Part shown: positions 12,579 to 23,657 of the stretch, piece by piece
Layout of the letters: the number at the start of each line of letters is the position of its first letter
Numbering within the stretch: position 1 is the first letter of the stretch
Assembly (NCBI RefSeq): GCF_000003605.2
Contig: NW_003158224.1
Location: 381,137-408,292 of the forward strand
From: Saccoglossus kowalevskii
Taxonomy: Eukaryota; Hemichordata; Enteropneusta; Harrimaniidae
DNA length: 27,156 nucleotides
Direction: 5' to 3'
Notes under the pieces: model-generated
Told to the model about the DNA's origin: nothing
Seen by the model: the letters and a program-made list of their open reading frames with translations, nothing else
The model's database searches: none
Program-made: the position numbers and the translations under genes

Positions 12579-13302
12579 TAAAAAGGCGAATTGAAAGAAA
12601 ACCCAATCTGGGCTGGCCGCACAATAAATTGCCTTTTGTAAAGTCGAATTTCATTGTATCCTACGACTCTAAGTTGATGCAATTAAGAAAGCCATACCAT
12701 GTCACCTCGATTCCGGTGAGATCGAGATTAAATTCAATAAGGATTACGCTCACTTGGCGTTATACAAAGCTGATGTTTTCATCTAAAGTCGAGTGGATGA
12801 TATCCACGGCTGGCACCATGTTTTCAACCAGTTATTGCAGAAATCTAAAAATCGTTCAAGGTAGAAAGTTTCATATTAAAGTAACCATGTCATCATTTGC
12901 TCCGTCTTGCATCGAAATACATTGTATTCCATTTTTTTTATTTGTTACTTCAAGTTTTATCTTCATGTTTATTCTTTTTAAGCTCACACGTACAATTTTC
13001 TTGTAAGTGACGCCTTGGAACCGAATTGCAATTATATTTCGTGTACACCCAATAATATCGGTACAGATACATTGTAGACAGGATAAATTGCCTTTTCAGT
13101 ATCATTGAACAAGTATCGGTTCACCGCTTCTACAGAAGCTATTCCAAAACAAAATATTATAACTCTATGCCGGACTTCCCAAAAACTCTTTGGTCAACGA
13201 AATACGCCTCGCTTTCAAAATCGATTCAGATCACACCGCATCAACACACATGATCATTGCAAAGAAATTCATCCGCCATATTCAAAAATAGTCCACATCA
13301 AA
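12579..13302. other. region just beyond the putative Sp6-9 3' end, no gene found
   Basis: A 146-codon plus-strand open frame (12566-13006) is the longest in the window apart from the Sp6-9 exon. It has no recognisable domain, and its C-terminus is hydrophobic only because the DNA is T-rich. I do not call it a gene. If the more distal poly(A) signals are used, part of this stretch is Sp6-9 3' UTR. Confidence 0.5.
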
Positions 13303-13308
13303 TTTATT
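13303..13308 (-). terminator. candidate polyadenylation signal AATAAA for Sp6-9
   Basis: The plus strand reads tttatt, which is AATAAA on the transcript strand, about 613 nt beyond the stop codon. It is the first canonical hexamer after the stop, but hexamers are common in AT-rich DNA and two later copies compete. Confidence 0.35.
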
Positions 13309-13920
13309 GCTTCCATGTTAATTATTAGGTGATTAACTCAAAATAATCAACTTCAAAAGCTAACAAAAACTTAACGCTAAATTTTGCTTACTGAAAAAGC
13401 GAAGTGATTGGTGGGTACTTTCTACTACGAACTTGGCCCCATTGAATTAATATACACAAATATGTACGCTGTAATTGGGACTGTTCTGTCGTCAAATAGT
13501 GGCTTAAAATCGAACCATTTTCGGATTAAGATAACCTGATTGCTTGATGGAAATGCAGAGCCCTAACTTGAAATCAGAGTAAAGTTGATACACAACAAGA
13601 AAACCGCGAACACATTTCGGGTAAAAGTAAAAGCTGAACCGTAATACGAGTCAACAAAAATATGTCAGAACTCCAATGTCTTAAAGCTTCACTGAAAACG
13701 AAATTGAAATGAAAATGAAATCACTTCGCGAGTTCTTCGTCATGCAGAAAAAGTGGATTGTGTTCGGTTTTAAACTCAGCATCGGTGGCTTTTCTGCTCA
13801 AAATATCATTAGAGTTTGTATAAAAAAAAAGTCACCCAGCTTCTGACAAGTTCAACATAAGGGTGTACATACAATATTAAATAAGTGCACTAAATATTTA
13901 TAAAGTCTATGAATCTATGG
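13309..13920 (-). other. putative 3' UTR of Sp6-9
   Basis: This AT-rich non-coding sequence directly follows the TGA stop on the minus strand. It includes a homopolymer tract near 13820-13830. The extent is inferred from the nearest AATAAA on the transcript strand; the real 3' end could lie further down, since two more AATAAA motifs occur at 12968-12973 and 12937-12942. Confidence 0.4.
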
Positions 13921-15219
13921 TCACTGCGTTGTCGATGATTTCATGTCGTTCGGCGTGTCAGCTGTCACGGGGGTTGGTGTACATATGCTGCCGGGTGTGG
14001 AAGGAGGAACGCTTGGTGGGCCGCTTTGGCTGTTTTCAGTGTCACTACCGCTGCTACTTCCACTACGTTTCCCACCGCTTGGGCTGTTGTGTGTTTTGAC
14101 GTGTTTGCTGAGATGGTCACTCCGCATGAATCGTTTGTTGCAGACTGGGCAAGCGAAGCGTTTCTCCCCGGTATGCGTACGCAAGTGCCGCTGAAGTTCG
14201 TCCGAGCGAGTAAAACGCTTACCGCAGAATAACCAATTGCAGACGAATGGTCTCTCTCCGGTGTGCCATCGGAGATGCGCTTTTAAGTGCGACGTCTTTC
14301 CGTAAACTTTACCACATCCGGGGATGTGACAACTATGAATGTTCTTTTTCGGGATACATTTTCCAGCAGCGGCAAGTCGTTCGTTCTCGTGGCAGTTCGG
14401 ACAATCGCACGTCGCTCTGCCGGTATAGCGACGGGTGGCCCGGGAAGCTGCCGAAAGTCCCGTTAATCCTGGCTGTGTCATTAACGGCCCGCTCATATTG
14501 GGTATGCTCATTACGTCACAGTGCGATGGCAGCATGGATTTAAAACTGTCCTGTAGTAGCGACGGTGTCGGTAAAAACTGAGCGGCTGGGTTACTGCTCA
14601 GTGCTGGGTGCGTAGATAAGGTATAGTCCGTGCTGTAGTTTGGAAGCTGTGAGTGTAAAGTCGTGCTCACGTTTTGTACAGGGTCCAACCAATTGGGGTT
14701 TGCGTGCATATCCCACCAGGTGCCTCCTGTCGACGCTACGTCTCCTGACAGCCCGGGATGAGGACTTGGTTTGAACCAGGCTGTTGGTTCATAATGGTGG
14801 CCGACATGGGCACCCATTCGTTGATACATACTCGACATCGAGAAACTGTCGGACATGCTCCCGTGCATTTTTTGTATAATAGATGGTTGTACGGAGAGAT
14901 CGGCCTGGGAGTTCCTCATCTGCGACGAGACGTTCGGCAGGAACAAGTCTCCCGTATTGTAGCTCATTTGGTTGGAAGCCGACTGCGCTAAGGAGTACGA
15001 AGAAATTCCGGCAGCTGAGAAGCTGGGTTCAGTAGTGAGTCCTCCCAGTCTTGGGTTGACAATCCCTCCGGCACTGGTAACGATCGGAGACGTCTTCTTC
15101 CAAGGATGGAACCCCTTTCCGATTGCTGCGTCCGCTAGGGGCGGTGGGCTGCGGTTACCAATCTTATTACAAGTTGCGGCAAGCATAGCGAGTGGAGTGG
15201 ACCCGGGCCTTGGCTGCTC
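13921..15219 (-). CDS. Sp6-9 (Sp8-like): Sp6-9 class zinc-finger transcription factor, coding exon 2 (main exon)
   Basis: This exon encodes residues 8-439 of a nuclear DNA-binding transcription factor. In this family such proteins bind GC/GT boxes and act in limb, neural and apical-organ development. Reading from the splice acceptor, the protein opens [11 protein letters not shown] followed by [10 protein letters not shown], the Sp8/Sp9 signature. An IGKGFHPWK motif lies near residues 40-48, and a [13 protein letters not shown]...WWDM...NWLD block at about 155-185. The Btd box CDCPNC is at 278-283. Three C2H2 fingers follow: C304/C309/H322/H326, C334/C339/H352/H356 and C364/C367/H380/H384, joined by TGERPFV and TGEKRFA linkers. 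Helix contact residues read KTSHLKA, RSDELQR and RSDHLSK, as in canonical Sp proteins. All zinc ligands are intact. The C-terminus is a Ser/Pro/Thr-rich tail ending in TGA (13921-13923). An in-frame TAG lies directly upstream of the exon, so the frame must be entered by splicing. Alternatively translation starts at the internal ATG at 15184-15186, giving a 421-residue form like the short SP8 isoform. The several plus-strand open frames over this exon are antisense shadows. Family assignment is very sure. Assignment to Sp8, Sp9 or the pre-duplication Sp6-9 is inferred. Confidence 0.97.
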   Translation of the reverse strand, partial: EQPRPGSTPLAMLAATCNKIGNRSPPPLADAAIGKGFHPWKKTSPIVTSAGGIVNPRLGGLTTEPSFSAAGISSYSLAQSASNQMSYNTGDLFLPNVSSQMRNSQADLSVQPSIIQKMHGSMSDSFSMSSMYQRMGAHVGHHYEPTAWFKPSPHPGLSGDVASTGGTWWDMHANPNWLDPVQNVSTTLHSQLPNYSTDYTLSTHPALSSNPAAQFLPTPSLLQDSFKSMLPSHCDVMSIPNMSGPLMTQPGLTGLSAASRATRRYTGRATCDCPNCHENERLAAAGKCIPKKNIHSCHIPGCGKVYGKTSHLKAHLRWHTGERPFVCNWLFCGKRFTRSDELQRHLRTHTGEKRFACPVCNKRFMRSDHLSKHVKTHNSPSGGKRSGSSSGSDTENSQSGPPSVPPSTPGSICTPTPVTADTPNDMKSSTTQ

Positions 15220-15250
15220 CTACGGAGAAATGAGCAAGAAATCATTAGTA
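15220..15250 (-). other. 3' splice acceptor, pyrimidine tract and branch site of the Sp6-9 intron
   Basis: On the minus strand a TACTAAT branch-point match (15250-15244, branch A opposite 15245) is followed by a pyrimidine-rich stretch and then CGTAG|GAG, with the AG at 15221-15220. The branch-to-AG distance is 25 nt, which is normal. TACTAAT is nearly identical to the optimal metazoan/yeast branch consensus. Exon 2 begins at 15219 in phase 0. Confidence 0.88.
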
Positions 15251-16916
15251 TGGAATAACATTATAAAGGAATAAATTCAAGATTTAAGAGCCAATCACAA
15301 CGGTGCACGAAAAGTTTAAGTTATAAAAAAAAATTATACGGTCTTGTTTTTCTTAACAGCGAACACAATGCCAACCTTCGGCGTTTAACTGATGTCAGTA
15401 TGAGTGAGATGAGTCCCCTTAAACACATACGATGCACCCGACACTCTCAACTCACGATAAAAGAACTTGTAATAGCCGGGCAATTTGAACAACTCGGAGG
15501 AGAAATTGAACATAATTGTCTTACAACGAACGCGTACTGAAACTACCAGCTCGTAAAGTTCCCTTTCTGCTTTCTTGTTTCTCTCCGTCTTGACTCTGAG
15601 CTTTTATAGATTACTTTTAATGCCACTGCCCCTTTCGATCAATGAAAGGGTCCCAGTATACAAAGGTTTTCCTTTATATGGGGACGTTTTTTATATCACG
15701 CTATAAAAATCAGAGGGAATATCGTTATCTGTACACTGCGCATTGTTTAACGCCACCAATTTCGGCCCAGACAAAGGCTGGGTAGCCATCCTTCACTGTG
15801 TCTCTGTTGAGATATATGTAGATGAGGTCAGATTTCTTGACCTATGGGTAGTCCACAATGCCAATAAGGGCTGCCGTTACCCCAGCATACCAATTTTCCG
15901 TTAGCTTTGACGGATCAGAATGCCCACGAAATACTGTAGTGCCCCGGTTGTCTCGCCGGTCAAGTCCAAGTTTCATGCGCGTAGTAGACGACTTGCATTT
16001 ATGGGTGGATTCAATGATTCCCCCGCCTTTAACACCCGCCCCTCTGTCAGTATTCACTTTGTTGTTTGACGATTCGTGAATGATCATGATCGTTTTTGAG
16101 TCGCTTCATATGTTGTGATTGGAACGCACAGTTTTGATTTAAAATATAACCGAAAATAAGATGCTTTTTTTCTTTAAATATTGAAGTATTTTGTTCACCG
16201 AGTATTTAAAAAGTCGGTCAGTCATATACCCACATCTTGCTACTTAAAGCAAGTTCACTTATGGGAGAATACGCAATCAGCCAAGTTTTGTTCGTTTTGT
16301 TCGAGTTTGCATGAATACTAAGAATGATTTTAGAAGTACTATCACTCGAAAAGGTTGAAATAAATTGGATGAGGCAGCCATGTTATTAGTACTTAACCAC
16401 AAGAATGGAAAAACAAATGTATGTTGACATGAGAAAAGAACCCCTCCCCAACAACAGAAAAGCTGAAATTAATATCGCTGTATTTTGACAATACATATTA
16501 AACTGAAAGATGCGCTGTATGATCATTGTCAATCAAAACAAGTACGCTGGTCGAAAAAAACATTGTGACAGTCACAATATATATAAACCCGTGATGGATC
16601 GATCGATACATACGTCGATAGGGGATATGATTGAAATGGAATAACTGGACATCGAGGGAACCGCTTGTGGATTTTTGGTTGTGACGGTCTCCGTTGCACA
16701 GAAAAGAAAATATGCGGTCGTTAGGGTGTACGGGGCAAGTCAACAGGATTCGGTAACTGGGTGCGCAGTGTACCGTAAAAGGGTACGACCATGTGCAATC
16801 GGACGGTGGATGATAACGTTTTAATTATGCAACGTTCCAACATTGTAAGTTTCATTGATTGTTGTTTTAACGCGCCTCACTGAATTTAGATGTAGCTGCG
16901 TTTAACCCACAAACTA

Positions 16917-17067
16917 NNNNNNNNNNNNNNNNNNNNNNNNNNNNNNNNNNNNNNNNNNNNNNNNNNNNNNNNNNNNNNNNNNNNNNNNNNNNNNNNNNNN
17001 NNNNNNNNNNNNNNNNNNNNNNNNNNNNNNNNNNNNNNNNNNNNNNNNNNNNNNNNNNNNNNNNNNN
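16917..17067. other. assembly gap (151 N)
   Basis: A run of 151 N inside the intron. It sits about 540 nt before the decayed reverse-transcriptase fragment, so a repeat may have caused the break. Confidence 0.99.
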
Positions 17068-17604
17068 ATTAATGATCTTTCGAAAAATGTGATTTTAAAT
17101 TAAAAACAAAATCACGATTTTTACAACTCGGTAAATAGTAATCTTGTATATTCTTTTTTGTCTAAATGCAATAGTTTGCAATTATCGTCCACAACAAATT
17201 ACAAACCAGTCCTCAAACTTACTCGCTTACATCGTCCACGTGCAAAGAAGGCTGGCCGAATACCACGAGCGTCATGGACCGAAGATGGAGAGGTCACTTG
17301 GGATTTGAGCATAAAGCATCTAAGTATAGAAGACTATGATTCAGTCGCTTACTCGAATGTTTGATAAAGTTGTTCATTTCACTACCCGTGACAGGTCGAG
17401 TCGGAATGATGGACGCGGCAGGCATTCTGGCTGTCATCCATTCATTGAAAAAAGAATTTGGGCGTCAGTGATGTATTGAAAGGTGATGGGGTGAAAAATG
17501 GGGTCTACTCGACTCAAGTACCTCTTGGCAGACCTCTAGCGTACAAAAAGGGGCCGAGCGTTTCGGACTACAGATAATTTAAATTTTATAGTCCGGAGTG
17601 CTGA

Positions 17605-17916
17605 ATTGCCACGACTGGTGTATACACAAGTAAAGCTCCAGGCAGTAATACTGTTTCACCCGTGAGGTGCTCGTGTCTCGTCAAACTTCAATTAGATTTT
17701 CGCCAATCAATTACTGTTTTAGTTGAATTAAACTCAGCTCTTAATACTGGTCGAGTGCCAAGATCATTTGCCGGTGCACCCCAAATCGCGCTTATAGGTT
17801 ATTGCGCTGTAAGACGGGCCACCGGATATATGCTTCGAGCAACAGAGCGAGTACAGGGAATAAAAAGACACCAATTAATCGGAATACGACAATTTCCTTC
17901 ATTTGGGAAGAGTTAA
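17605..17916 (+). pseudogene. decayed non-LTR retrotransposon reverse-transcriptase fragment
   Basis: One frame stays open for 104 codons after a TGA at 17602-17604. It contains SKAPG followed by a VSP (17629 onward), then about 35 residues later LVELNSALNTGRVPRSF (from about 17719). In Jockey/CR1/Rex-type non-LTR reverse transcriptases the fingers region commonly reads (S)KAxGPDGISP...NxSLxTGxVPxSFKxAxVxPLxKK, with similar order and spacing. Here GPDG is changed to GSNT, and the KxA...PLxKK end is degraded to AGAPQIALIG. I find no YADD catalytic box downstream in frame and no other intact domain. It is antisense to Sp6-9 and lies inside its intron. Chance similarity cannot be excluded. Confidence 0.45.
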
Positions 17917-18720
17917 TCAAATTACACATTGCTATCGTACTTGAACCTGCTCGGTGCTTGTGATGGCGGGTATTTCCGCTAAACACACGCCTCCTTGAAT
18001 CGGAGCAGCTCAAATCAATCGACCAACTTCGATTTCCTTAATAAAAGACGCGATCCGTGTAAACCTGCAATTGTTTTATATATTGTTGCATACTTTAAAG
18101 ATCTGCCACTTTTAGCCTGAAATCCCTATTCACATTCACCCCGTTTCCTGCCCATTCACAGATCAGCACCGCATCGGAGTCGTCAAAATTCTATCCGGCT
18201 AATTTTCTCTCGTCGGTTTTGATTAACTGGCATATCTTTCTGATGGCCGTCAGAGGAAATTTCCGGTCTTGTCTTTGAGTCGGTGTATGATGATCGCTCC
18301 CACGTCAACCAAAATACGCGTTGTGCCATCCTAGTGTAATAGGAATGCTAAATCTGAAATATTATTAACACAATTTCCCTATTACCTGAGACATCTATAT
18401 CACCCATGCTACTTATGAACAAATTACTGACAATTTCCAATAAACCAATTTTTTTACTAAAAAAAAGCGTTTCAGTAAATTACATTTTTAAGTACGCATT
18501 GTACCTTCATTTTACCAAACATTAATTACAATGCAAAAAAAAAAAGAAAAACTGTTCGGAAGTACTGTTTTTTTAATCTATAGTGTTAAATATGTACTAG
18601 AAACTGCATACGTTTTTTAGACGAGAATTAAAATACAAATACACACAACTGACTTTACCCCCTATATTTTATGAGTACCAGTTGAACAGAAGTCAGCAAA
18701 GCGTGGTCACACTAACATGT

Positions 18721-18745
18721 ACACACACACAACAACAACAACAAC
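18721..18745 (+). repeat. compound microsatellite (AC)5(AAC)5
   Basis: Five AC units are followed directly by five AAC units, then GACGA. It lies in the Sp6-9 intron. Confidence 0.9.
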
Positions 18746-20587
18746 GACGAGCGTGACTCTGCCCTGTCGATCCGTTGTTTGTCATTACCGGTATACCTGT
18801 ACGTCAACCCGCCCTGCTCCCTCCCTCCGAATTCAAAACGAGACAATTAGCAGCGCAACAGTTATCCGACTTTTGACTTCATCCAGCCACTGAATATGAA
18901 CCATCTGTAAATATGTATTTTTGCGCTATCCATTGTTATTTATGTTTTTTTATGACGCATGTAATAACAGTTACGGTGGCTTTTATAGAGGTGCCGCGTC
19001 GCGTCTAAACTGTTTGAGTGTCTATATTCTCTGTGACAATGCCATGTGAGATAAGATGACAATTATCCAATTTATTGATACGATTTTTGCAGGACTGAGG
19101 AATTACAAAACAGTTTTATATTCTTCGACTCAAAAATCCACGACAAAGCCACAACGTTAAAAAAAATAGTCGGACATAATGGATTTACCCCTCTCAAGTA
19201 GTGTAACGGTGATGTCTAGAGCTGTCGTATGTTTTTGTCGTTGTATTGCTTAGAGGCTGGCAGCTCTCTAATCTCCTTAATAACGACTAATTATATCAAC
19301 GTATCTCCTTACTAAACAAGGTCCCTTGTCCATTTCTGTGTCAGTATAAGCATTCACTTAGCGGTTTACTCTAAATCCACGCCTAATACTTGTTTGTTTC
19401 TTGTAAAGGGGGCAGGGCTAGTGTGATGAAGCGGTACTACCTTCAAGCTGGGGGACACCAAACGCTGTCAACAATGGGAAACAAACACCAGTATGTCTTT
19501 GTCGAGAGAGTGAGCCACGAAATTACTGGTAACATGATGGCTTGTTGTGCTTGTTTCACTGCAGCTAAGTGATTCAATCAACAAGAAAGGTACTATGCCA
19601 TGGCTCTATTAAAGAGGACGATTTCGCAATTGACCCGAGTTGTTTGTGGCATTTCATGCGGCGATAAATCACCTTGCACGAAATGGACAGATGGGGGACC
19701 TCGGTCGTTGAAATTGGCACATGACTATTTAGAAACTTATCGCGGTAAACTCCCTTTCATGCGCATGGCGAAGATAATGGCCATAAAATCACCCAATTTC
19801 ATGATATCATGGATTGAGTTAAAAGCAATAAATGACAAAGATATGGATTTGTTTAAACATTGTTTTTGTTTGTTTCAGTGAGTCGTCGCAGCAGACTTAA
19901 AACAAGAAAAAAAAACATTACAACTATACACATGTTGCAACACGTGAAAGACAACGATGTTATATCCTGATATAAATCGTTTCGATTTCATCAACACGAC
20001 ACGTTGAAATGAATTATGTGAATGCTCATTTCTAGCCTGACAAGAATAGTCAGCAACCCGTGACGTAATCGTCACTGGAACTCGTTTTTTTACCACGCCG
20101 AGACTACAGTGCCCTAGTCTTCGCGTCACTGGCTCCATACACACTTCAATATCTTTCATGTACGCAGACAGGTATCTAAGATTTTGGCAAACCCGGTACG
20201 TTGTGGGGAATATTAACAGTATTACGATCTCGAAACATCAAAATACGTTAACCTCCAAACAGTCTCGCTCCCAATCTCAATAATGAATGACCTCAACTAT
20301 CACTGGTGACAAAATAGTCAAGACATCTTGAGAGAAAATGAGATAATGCCCAAACGAAGGATAACTTTTCGTGCGTTTGACCTACACTGGTGTTGGCTGT
20401 GTTCACGTTTCCTATAGTCAATATGATTACGTTTCGTTGTTGGCTTTGTGGCTATAAATAAAATTAAAGTTTTATTTTATTTTTTATTTTAAACTGATGG
20501 TATATGTGTTATTAATAAGTTGTAGAATCAGTAATTTTAATAAGATTCAGTCGGAAAATCGTATATAATTGCTAATTAGACGCGTCT

Positions 20588-20612
20588 TCAAATCAAATCA
20601 AATCAAATCAAA
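20588..20612 (+). repeat. (TCAAA)5 pentanucleotide microsatellite
   Basis: Five exact TCAAA copies, inside the Sp6-9 intron. Flanking DNA is very AT-rich. Confidence 0.9.
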
Positions 20613-21564
20613 GCCATGACTAAATTGACACAGAACGGAGCACGTGCACGTTTAATGTAATAATTATAATAAATAAAAAAAATGCATTTTGGGGATAAAT
20701 AAATAATAGTATTTATATCCAGTCTGTGTGTCGTACATTAAAAGATCGGTTCATTGATACTTTTGATTGTCGTGGTTATATTTCGCTCAGATTTCTACCG
20801 CGGGGTGTTGTGTACTACGTATGAGTTAGGATGCATGTGACATTGAAAAACATGAATAGGAAGCACGTATGTATATTGAATAGGTGGCGCTCTGATAGTG
20901 AACGAGAGATATATGCCCGTTAGCGAACAGAATCGATCTTCAATTTTATTCTAAGTGTTCCATTCGGATAAGTGCTTCTATATATGTGTTTTGGTTCAAA
21001 ATGGGTAGATTTGGGATTTGGAATTGTACCACCGATGATGCGAGTCGCGTTAATGAGATAAAAGCCCCGAATAAAGATCGCACCGACTGCATATGTGTTT
21101 TTACGGTGACGCGGTGCGGCACGGCAGCGAACACCCTCGCGAAGGCTGTGGGCATTTTTCATAAACTAAGGCGATAGAAATGGGCACCCTGGCTGCCTCA
21201 AGGTACTGAGTTCGTTTTTTTATATTACCATCTGTGGGCAAAGCGAAAGACGGCTTCAAAGACAAAGGAGTCAACAAGCCCGGGTATACGGTGTGTATGA
21301 GATGTTCGCTTACAAAATATGTAGTGATCTGTAACGTTGAATGCGTTATGGAATATAGCAGGTCATGAAAATACACGACCGGCGATGTACTAGGTACATT
21401 AACATCCAACGGACTCGTGGGTCTTTTCAGACGTATTAAGTCGCTAAGGTTGACGCGTTCAACCACTACCTCGGTAATTGAATCAACAACACTATCAACA
21501 GTTTTACAAAAAATGTTTGACACTCACTCGCTGAACTATTAGCACCAATTTGTGAAGCTTCCGT

Positions 21565-21660
21565 AAAGCGCCTACCAAGTGTTTGTCGAATCTCTTTTAC
21601 ATATTATTGCCTATATGTTTGACCTCTATTATTGCGAATAAACAAGCTCTTGAACTTCAA
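21565..21660 (+). mobile_element. possible 3' tail of a LINE-like element
   Basis: The segment has a GTAAAGCGC string and ends with GAATAAACAAGCTCTTGAACTTC. Tails of the type AATAAA..CTTGAACTT, with an upstream TAAAGCGC, are common at the 3' ends of non-LTR elements in marine invertebrates. No tandem tail repeats or coding remnant are attached, so the call is weak. Confidence 0.2.
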
Positions 21661-22717
21661 CGTTTACTTTATTCTTTTTTATTGGTTTGGGTTTGGGTGT
21701 GGGAATTTAGAAATGGCTTTATCCAATCATTAGTTCAATGACCAAGGTGCGAAAAGCAACACAGTAGTAGAAATCGACAACATGTTATCTTTTTTGAAAT
21801 GAGCATAACACGATGCAGATTTCAAATAAACTGAAATTGCAAAAAATGCCGGGGAAATGTAGCTCGTACAAAATAAACAGTTACTGGTGAAGTTTTTTTA
21901 AAAAATAATTTTCTTACAGCGACGGATGAAATGTATCACTGTATTCTTCCGGTGCAATGAAACGTTTTCATTTCTACGCCAAACTAGCTAATACCGTGTA
22001 TATTTTAAAGTAACACACACTCACAACATTTTTAGCCGATGAAACGTGACAATTTCACAGTTTATGAACGCGATAAAAAGCGCAATGAGTAGTCTTCATG
22101 TCTCGCCGCTTTCTCCCGACAAATGTAACGAATGTTTACCGTTACGTGGCGTGTATCGGTCGGTGAGCGTGGAATTACCAGAATTTTATGTCGTTAGGAA
22201 AATAAATGACCAAAAATAAGCTACACACTAAGAAACACAACTGGAAACAGTAATTTTTAAGCTACCACACGCTGATGAAACACACCGGCGTCGTAGAGTC
22301 GTTAGTTTCATCCATGCATACCAGTTTCTACAACTACACACAATTAGAAGATAGTAATAACAAATAAGCATAAAATATATTTAAAAAATGTTGCAGACTT
22401 CATAAACCGATATGTGCAATACCACAACCGTCGAACTAACTACAGTGCCGTCCGCGTAATATATTATATTTCTGTGAGTTGAGTAAAAACTGGATAAGAA
22501 ACATTTTTTTATTAATGCGCTCACGAATAAGCAAAGTTTACAAATGAAGCACAAACGGGTGACTCCAGAGATGCTATGTCAACGTGTCACACAGGGTGTC
22601 AAACCGCTGTTGTTCGTTTCAAATGAACACGGGTGAACCGGTATGTGAGGTTCCATATGACAGATTTCAAAAAAGAACGACTGTCCTTTGTGCCTTTCCT
22701 AAAAAAAACACAGGGTC

Positions 22718-22726
22718 GATCAAAGG
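22718..22726 (-). promoter_or_regulatory. TCF/LEF-type site CCTTTGATC in the intron
   Basis: The minus strand reads CCTTTGATC, matching the high-affinity TCF/LEF consensus. It lies about 930 bp into the intron from the start exon. Sp8-class genes are linked to Wnt signalling in several animals. A 9-bp match can occur by chance (about 0.2 expected in this window). Confidence 0.3.
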
Positions 22727-22913
22727 CAAAAGAAGTTCAGTTGTGCGTTAGAACAGAGCACTTCTGGTTGACCGCCTCTTAAGCAAAATGCGCCTTAAAA
22801 CATGGCATGTTTTAAGGTGAGAAACGGGGAAACCCGGACCAGTGAATTCATTGTGTTGTTCGAAAGAAACGCGTGGTATTCCATACTTAGTTGGACGGTA
22901 ACACATAATTCAG

Positions 22914-22930
22914 AAAAAAAAAAAAAAAAA
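22914..22930 (+). repeat. A17 homopolymer followed by CACACAAAAAA
   Basis: A run of 17 A, then a short CA stretch and another A run, in the intron. No element body is recognisable upstream, so I do not call it a retroposed tail. Confidence 0.85.
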
Positions 22931-23651
22931 CACACAAAAAAGCCAATTGTCCGGTTTAGCAAATTCGTAATGGGCGCAAGAGAAGTCGCCACCAATAACC
23001 AAACAGTCCCACCTAAAATGCACGACTTTTGTGTTTTGCTTCAAAAGTTTAGAACTACAAGGCCCGAATGAGGTTGGCCGCCAGATAACAACAACGCAGG
23101 TCGAGAGCGTTCGCCAACTGTCAACGGCCGACCATCGACTACACGTGGAAATGAAAAGTCTATTACGATTCGGGTATATTTATATAACCAGGAACGCGTT
23201 AAATACCTTGTACAAATAAGTATTCTAGTTGTCGTACCATCTGTAAACAAGCGGGGCGAAGACAATACTGAAAGTACCCGATCGTAAATGGAAGCCTTCC
23301 AAAGTACACATATAACAAGACAAGGGGGCTTACTCACGCGGATATGGTCTCTGTTAGCGTTGAATACGTATATGATTTCCCCACTCCTCAATCTCCAATC
23401 CAAATCCGAGGTAAGTCGAGCTTTGAACAGTTAGGTAGCGATCACCGACATAGCTACCCAGTCCGAACAGAGAGCGAAATGCGATCGAGTTAATGTGCAG
23501 CGTTAACTTGCGCGGAGTGGCGGCGAGATCTCCAAGGTGAAGCCTTATATATGAATGAGGCTACACGCCGTAGTAAGGTCCCTAACAAACCCAATTTAGA
23601 AACTAAATGAATGCAATTGTAGCAATTATATATGAAACGTTATGGAGAAAT

Positions 23652-23657
23652 GCTTAC
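23652..23657 (-). other. 5' splice donor of the Sp6-9 intron
   Basis: On the minus strand the sequence reads GGG|GTAAGC, a strong U2-type donor directly after the seventh codon. It leaves the frame in phase 0. Confidence 0.88.

Larger units (their letters stand above)
15220..23657 (-). other. Sp6-9 intron 1 (about 8.4 kb)
   Basis: This single intron separates the 21-nt start exon from the main exon. It has GT...AG ends and is interrupted by a 151-nt assembly gap, so its true length is uncertain. It contains a decayed retroelement fragment near 17.6-17.9 kb, several simple repeats, AT-rich stretches (for example about 20455-20500 and 20655-20720) and a TCF/LEF-type site near 22.72 kb. I found no convincing nested gene on either strand. 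Long open frames such as 19600-19881 and 21101-21523 show no recognisable domain. Confidence 0.85.

Noticed and set aside
12566-13006. 146-codon plus-strand open frame
   Set aside because: No recognisable domain; low-complexity hydrophobic end from T-rich DNA; one frame of this length is expected in about 27 kb read in six frames.
13917-15274. Several plus-strand open frames over the Sp6-9 main exon
   Set aside because: They are antisense shadows of the zinc-finger coding sequence.
15770-15789. Alternative start exon ATG GCT ACC CAG (MATQPLSG) on the minus strand, close to exon 2
   Set aside because: It shares only MAT with the family start, its nearest donor (TTG|GTGGCG) is weak, and the 23658-23678 exon matches all seven family residues with a strong donor.
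16352-16381. Alternative start exon ATG GCT GCC TCA (MAASSNLF) on the minus strand
   Set aside because: Only M-A and a later S fit the family pattern and the donor-like GTGATA is poor.
17158-17364. 68-codon plus-strand frame upstream of the reverse-transcriptase relic, considered as part of the same element
   Set aside because: It has a basic stretch (RPRAKKAGRIPR) and a WTED, but I cannot match it to an endonuclease or reverse-transcriptase motif.
21101-21523. 140-codon minus-strand open frame in the Sp6-9 intron
   Set aside because: No domain or family resemblance; overlapped by other short frames.
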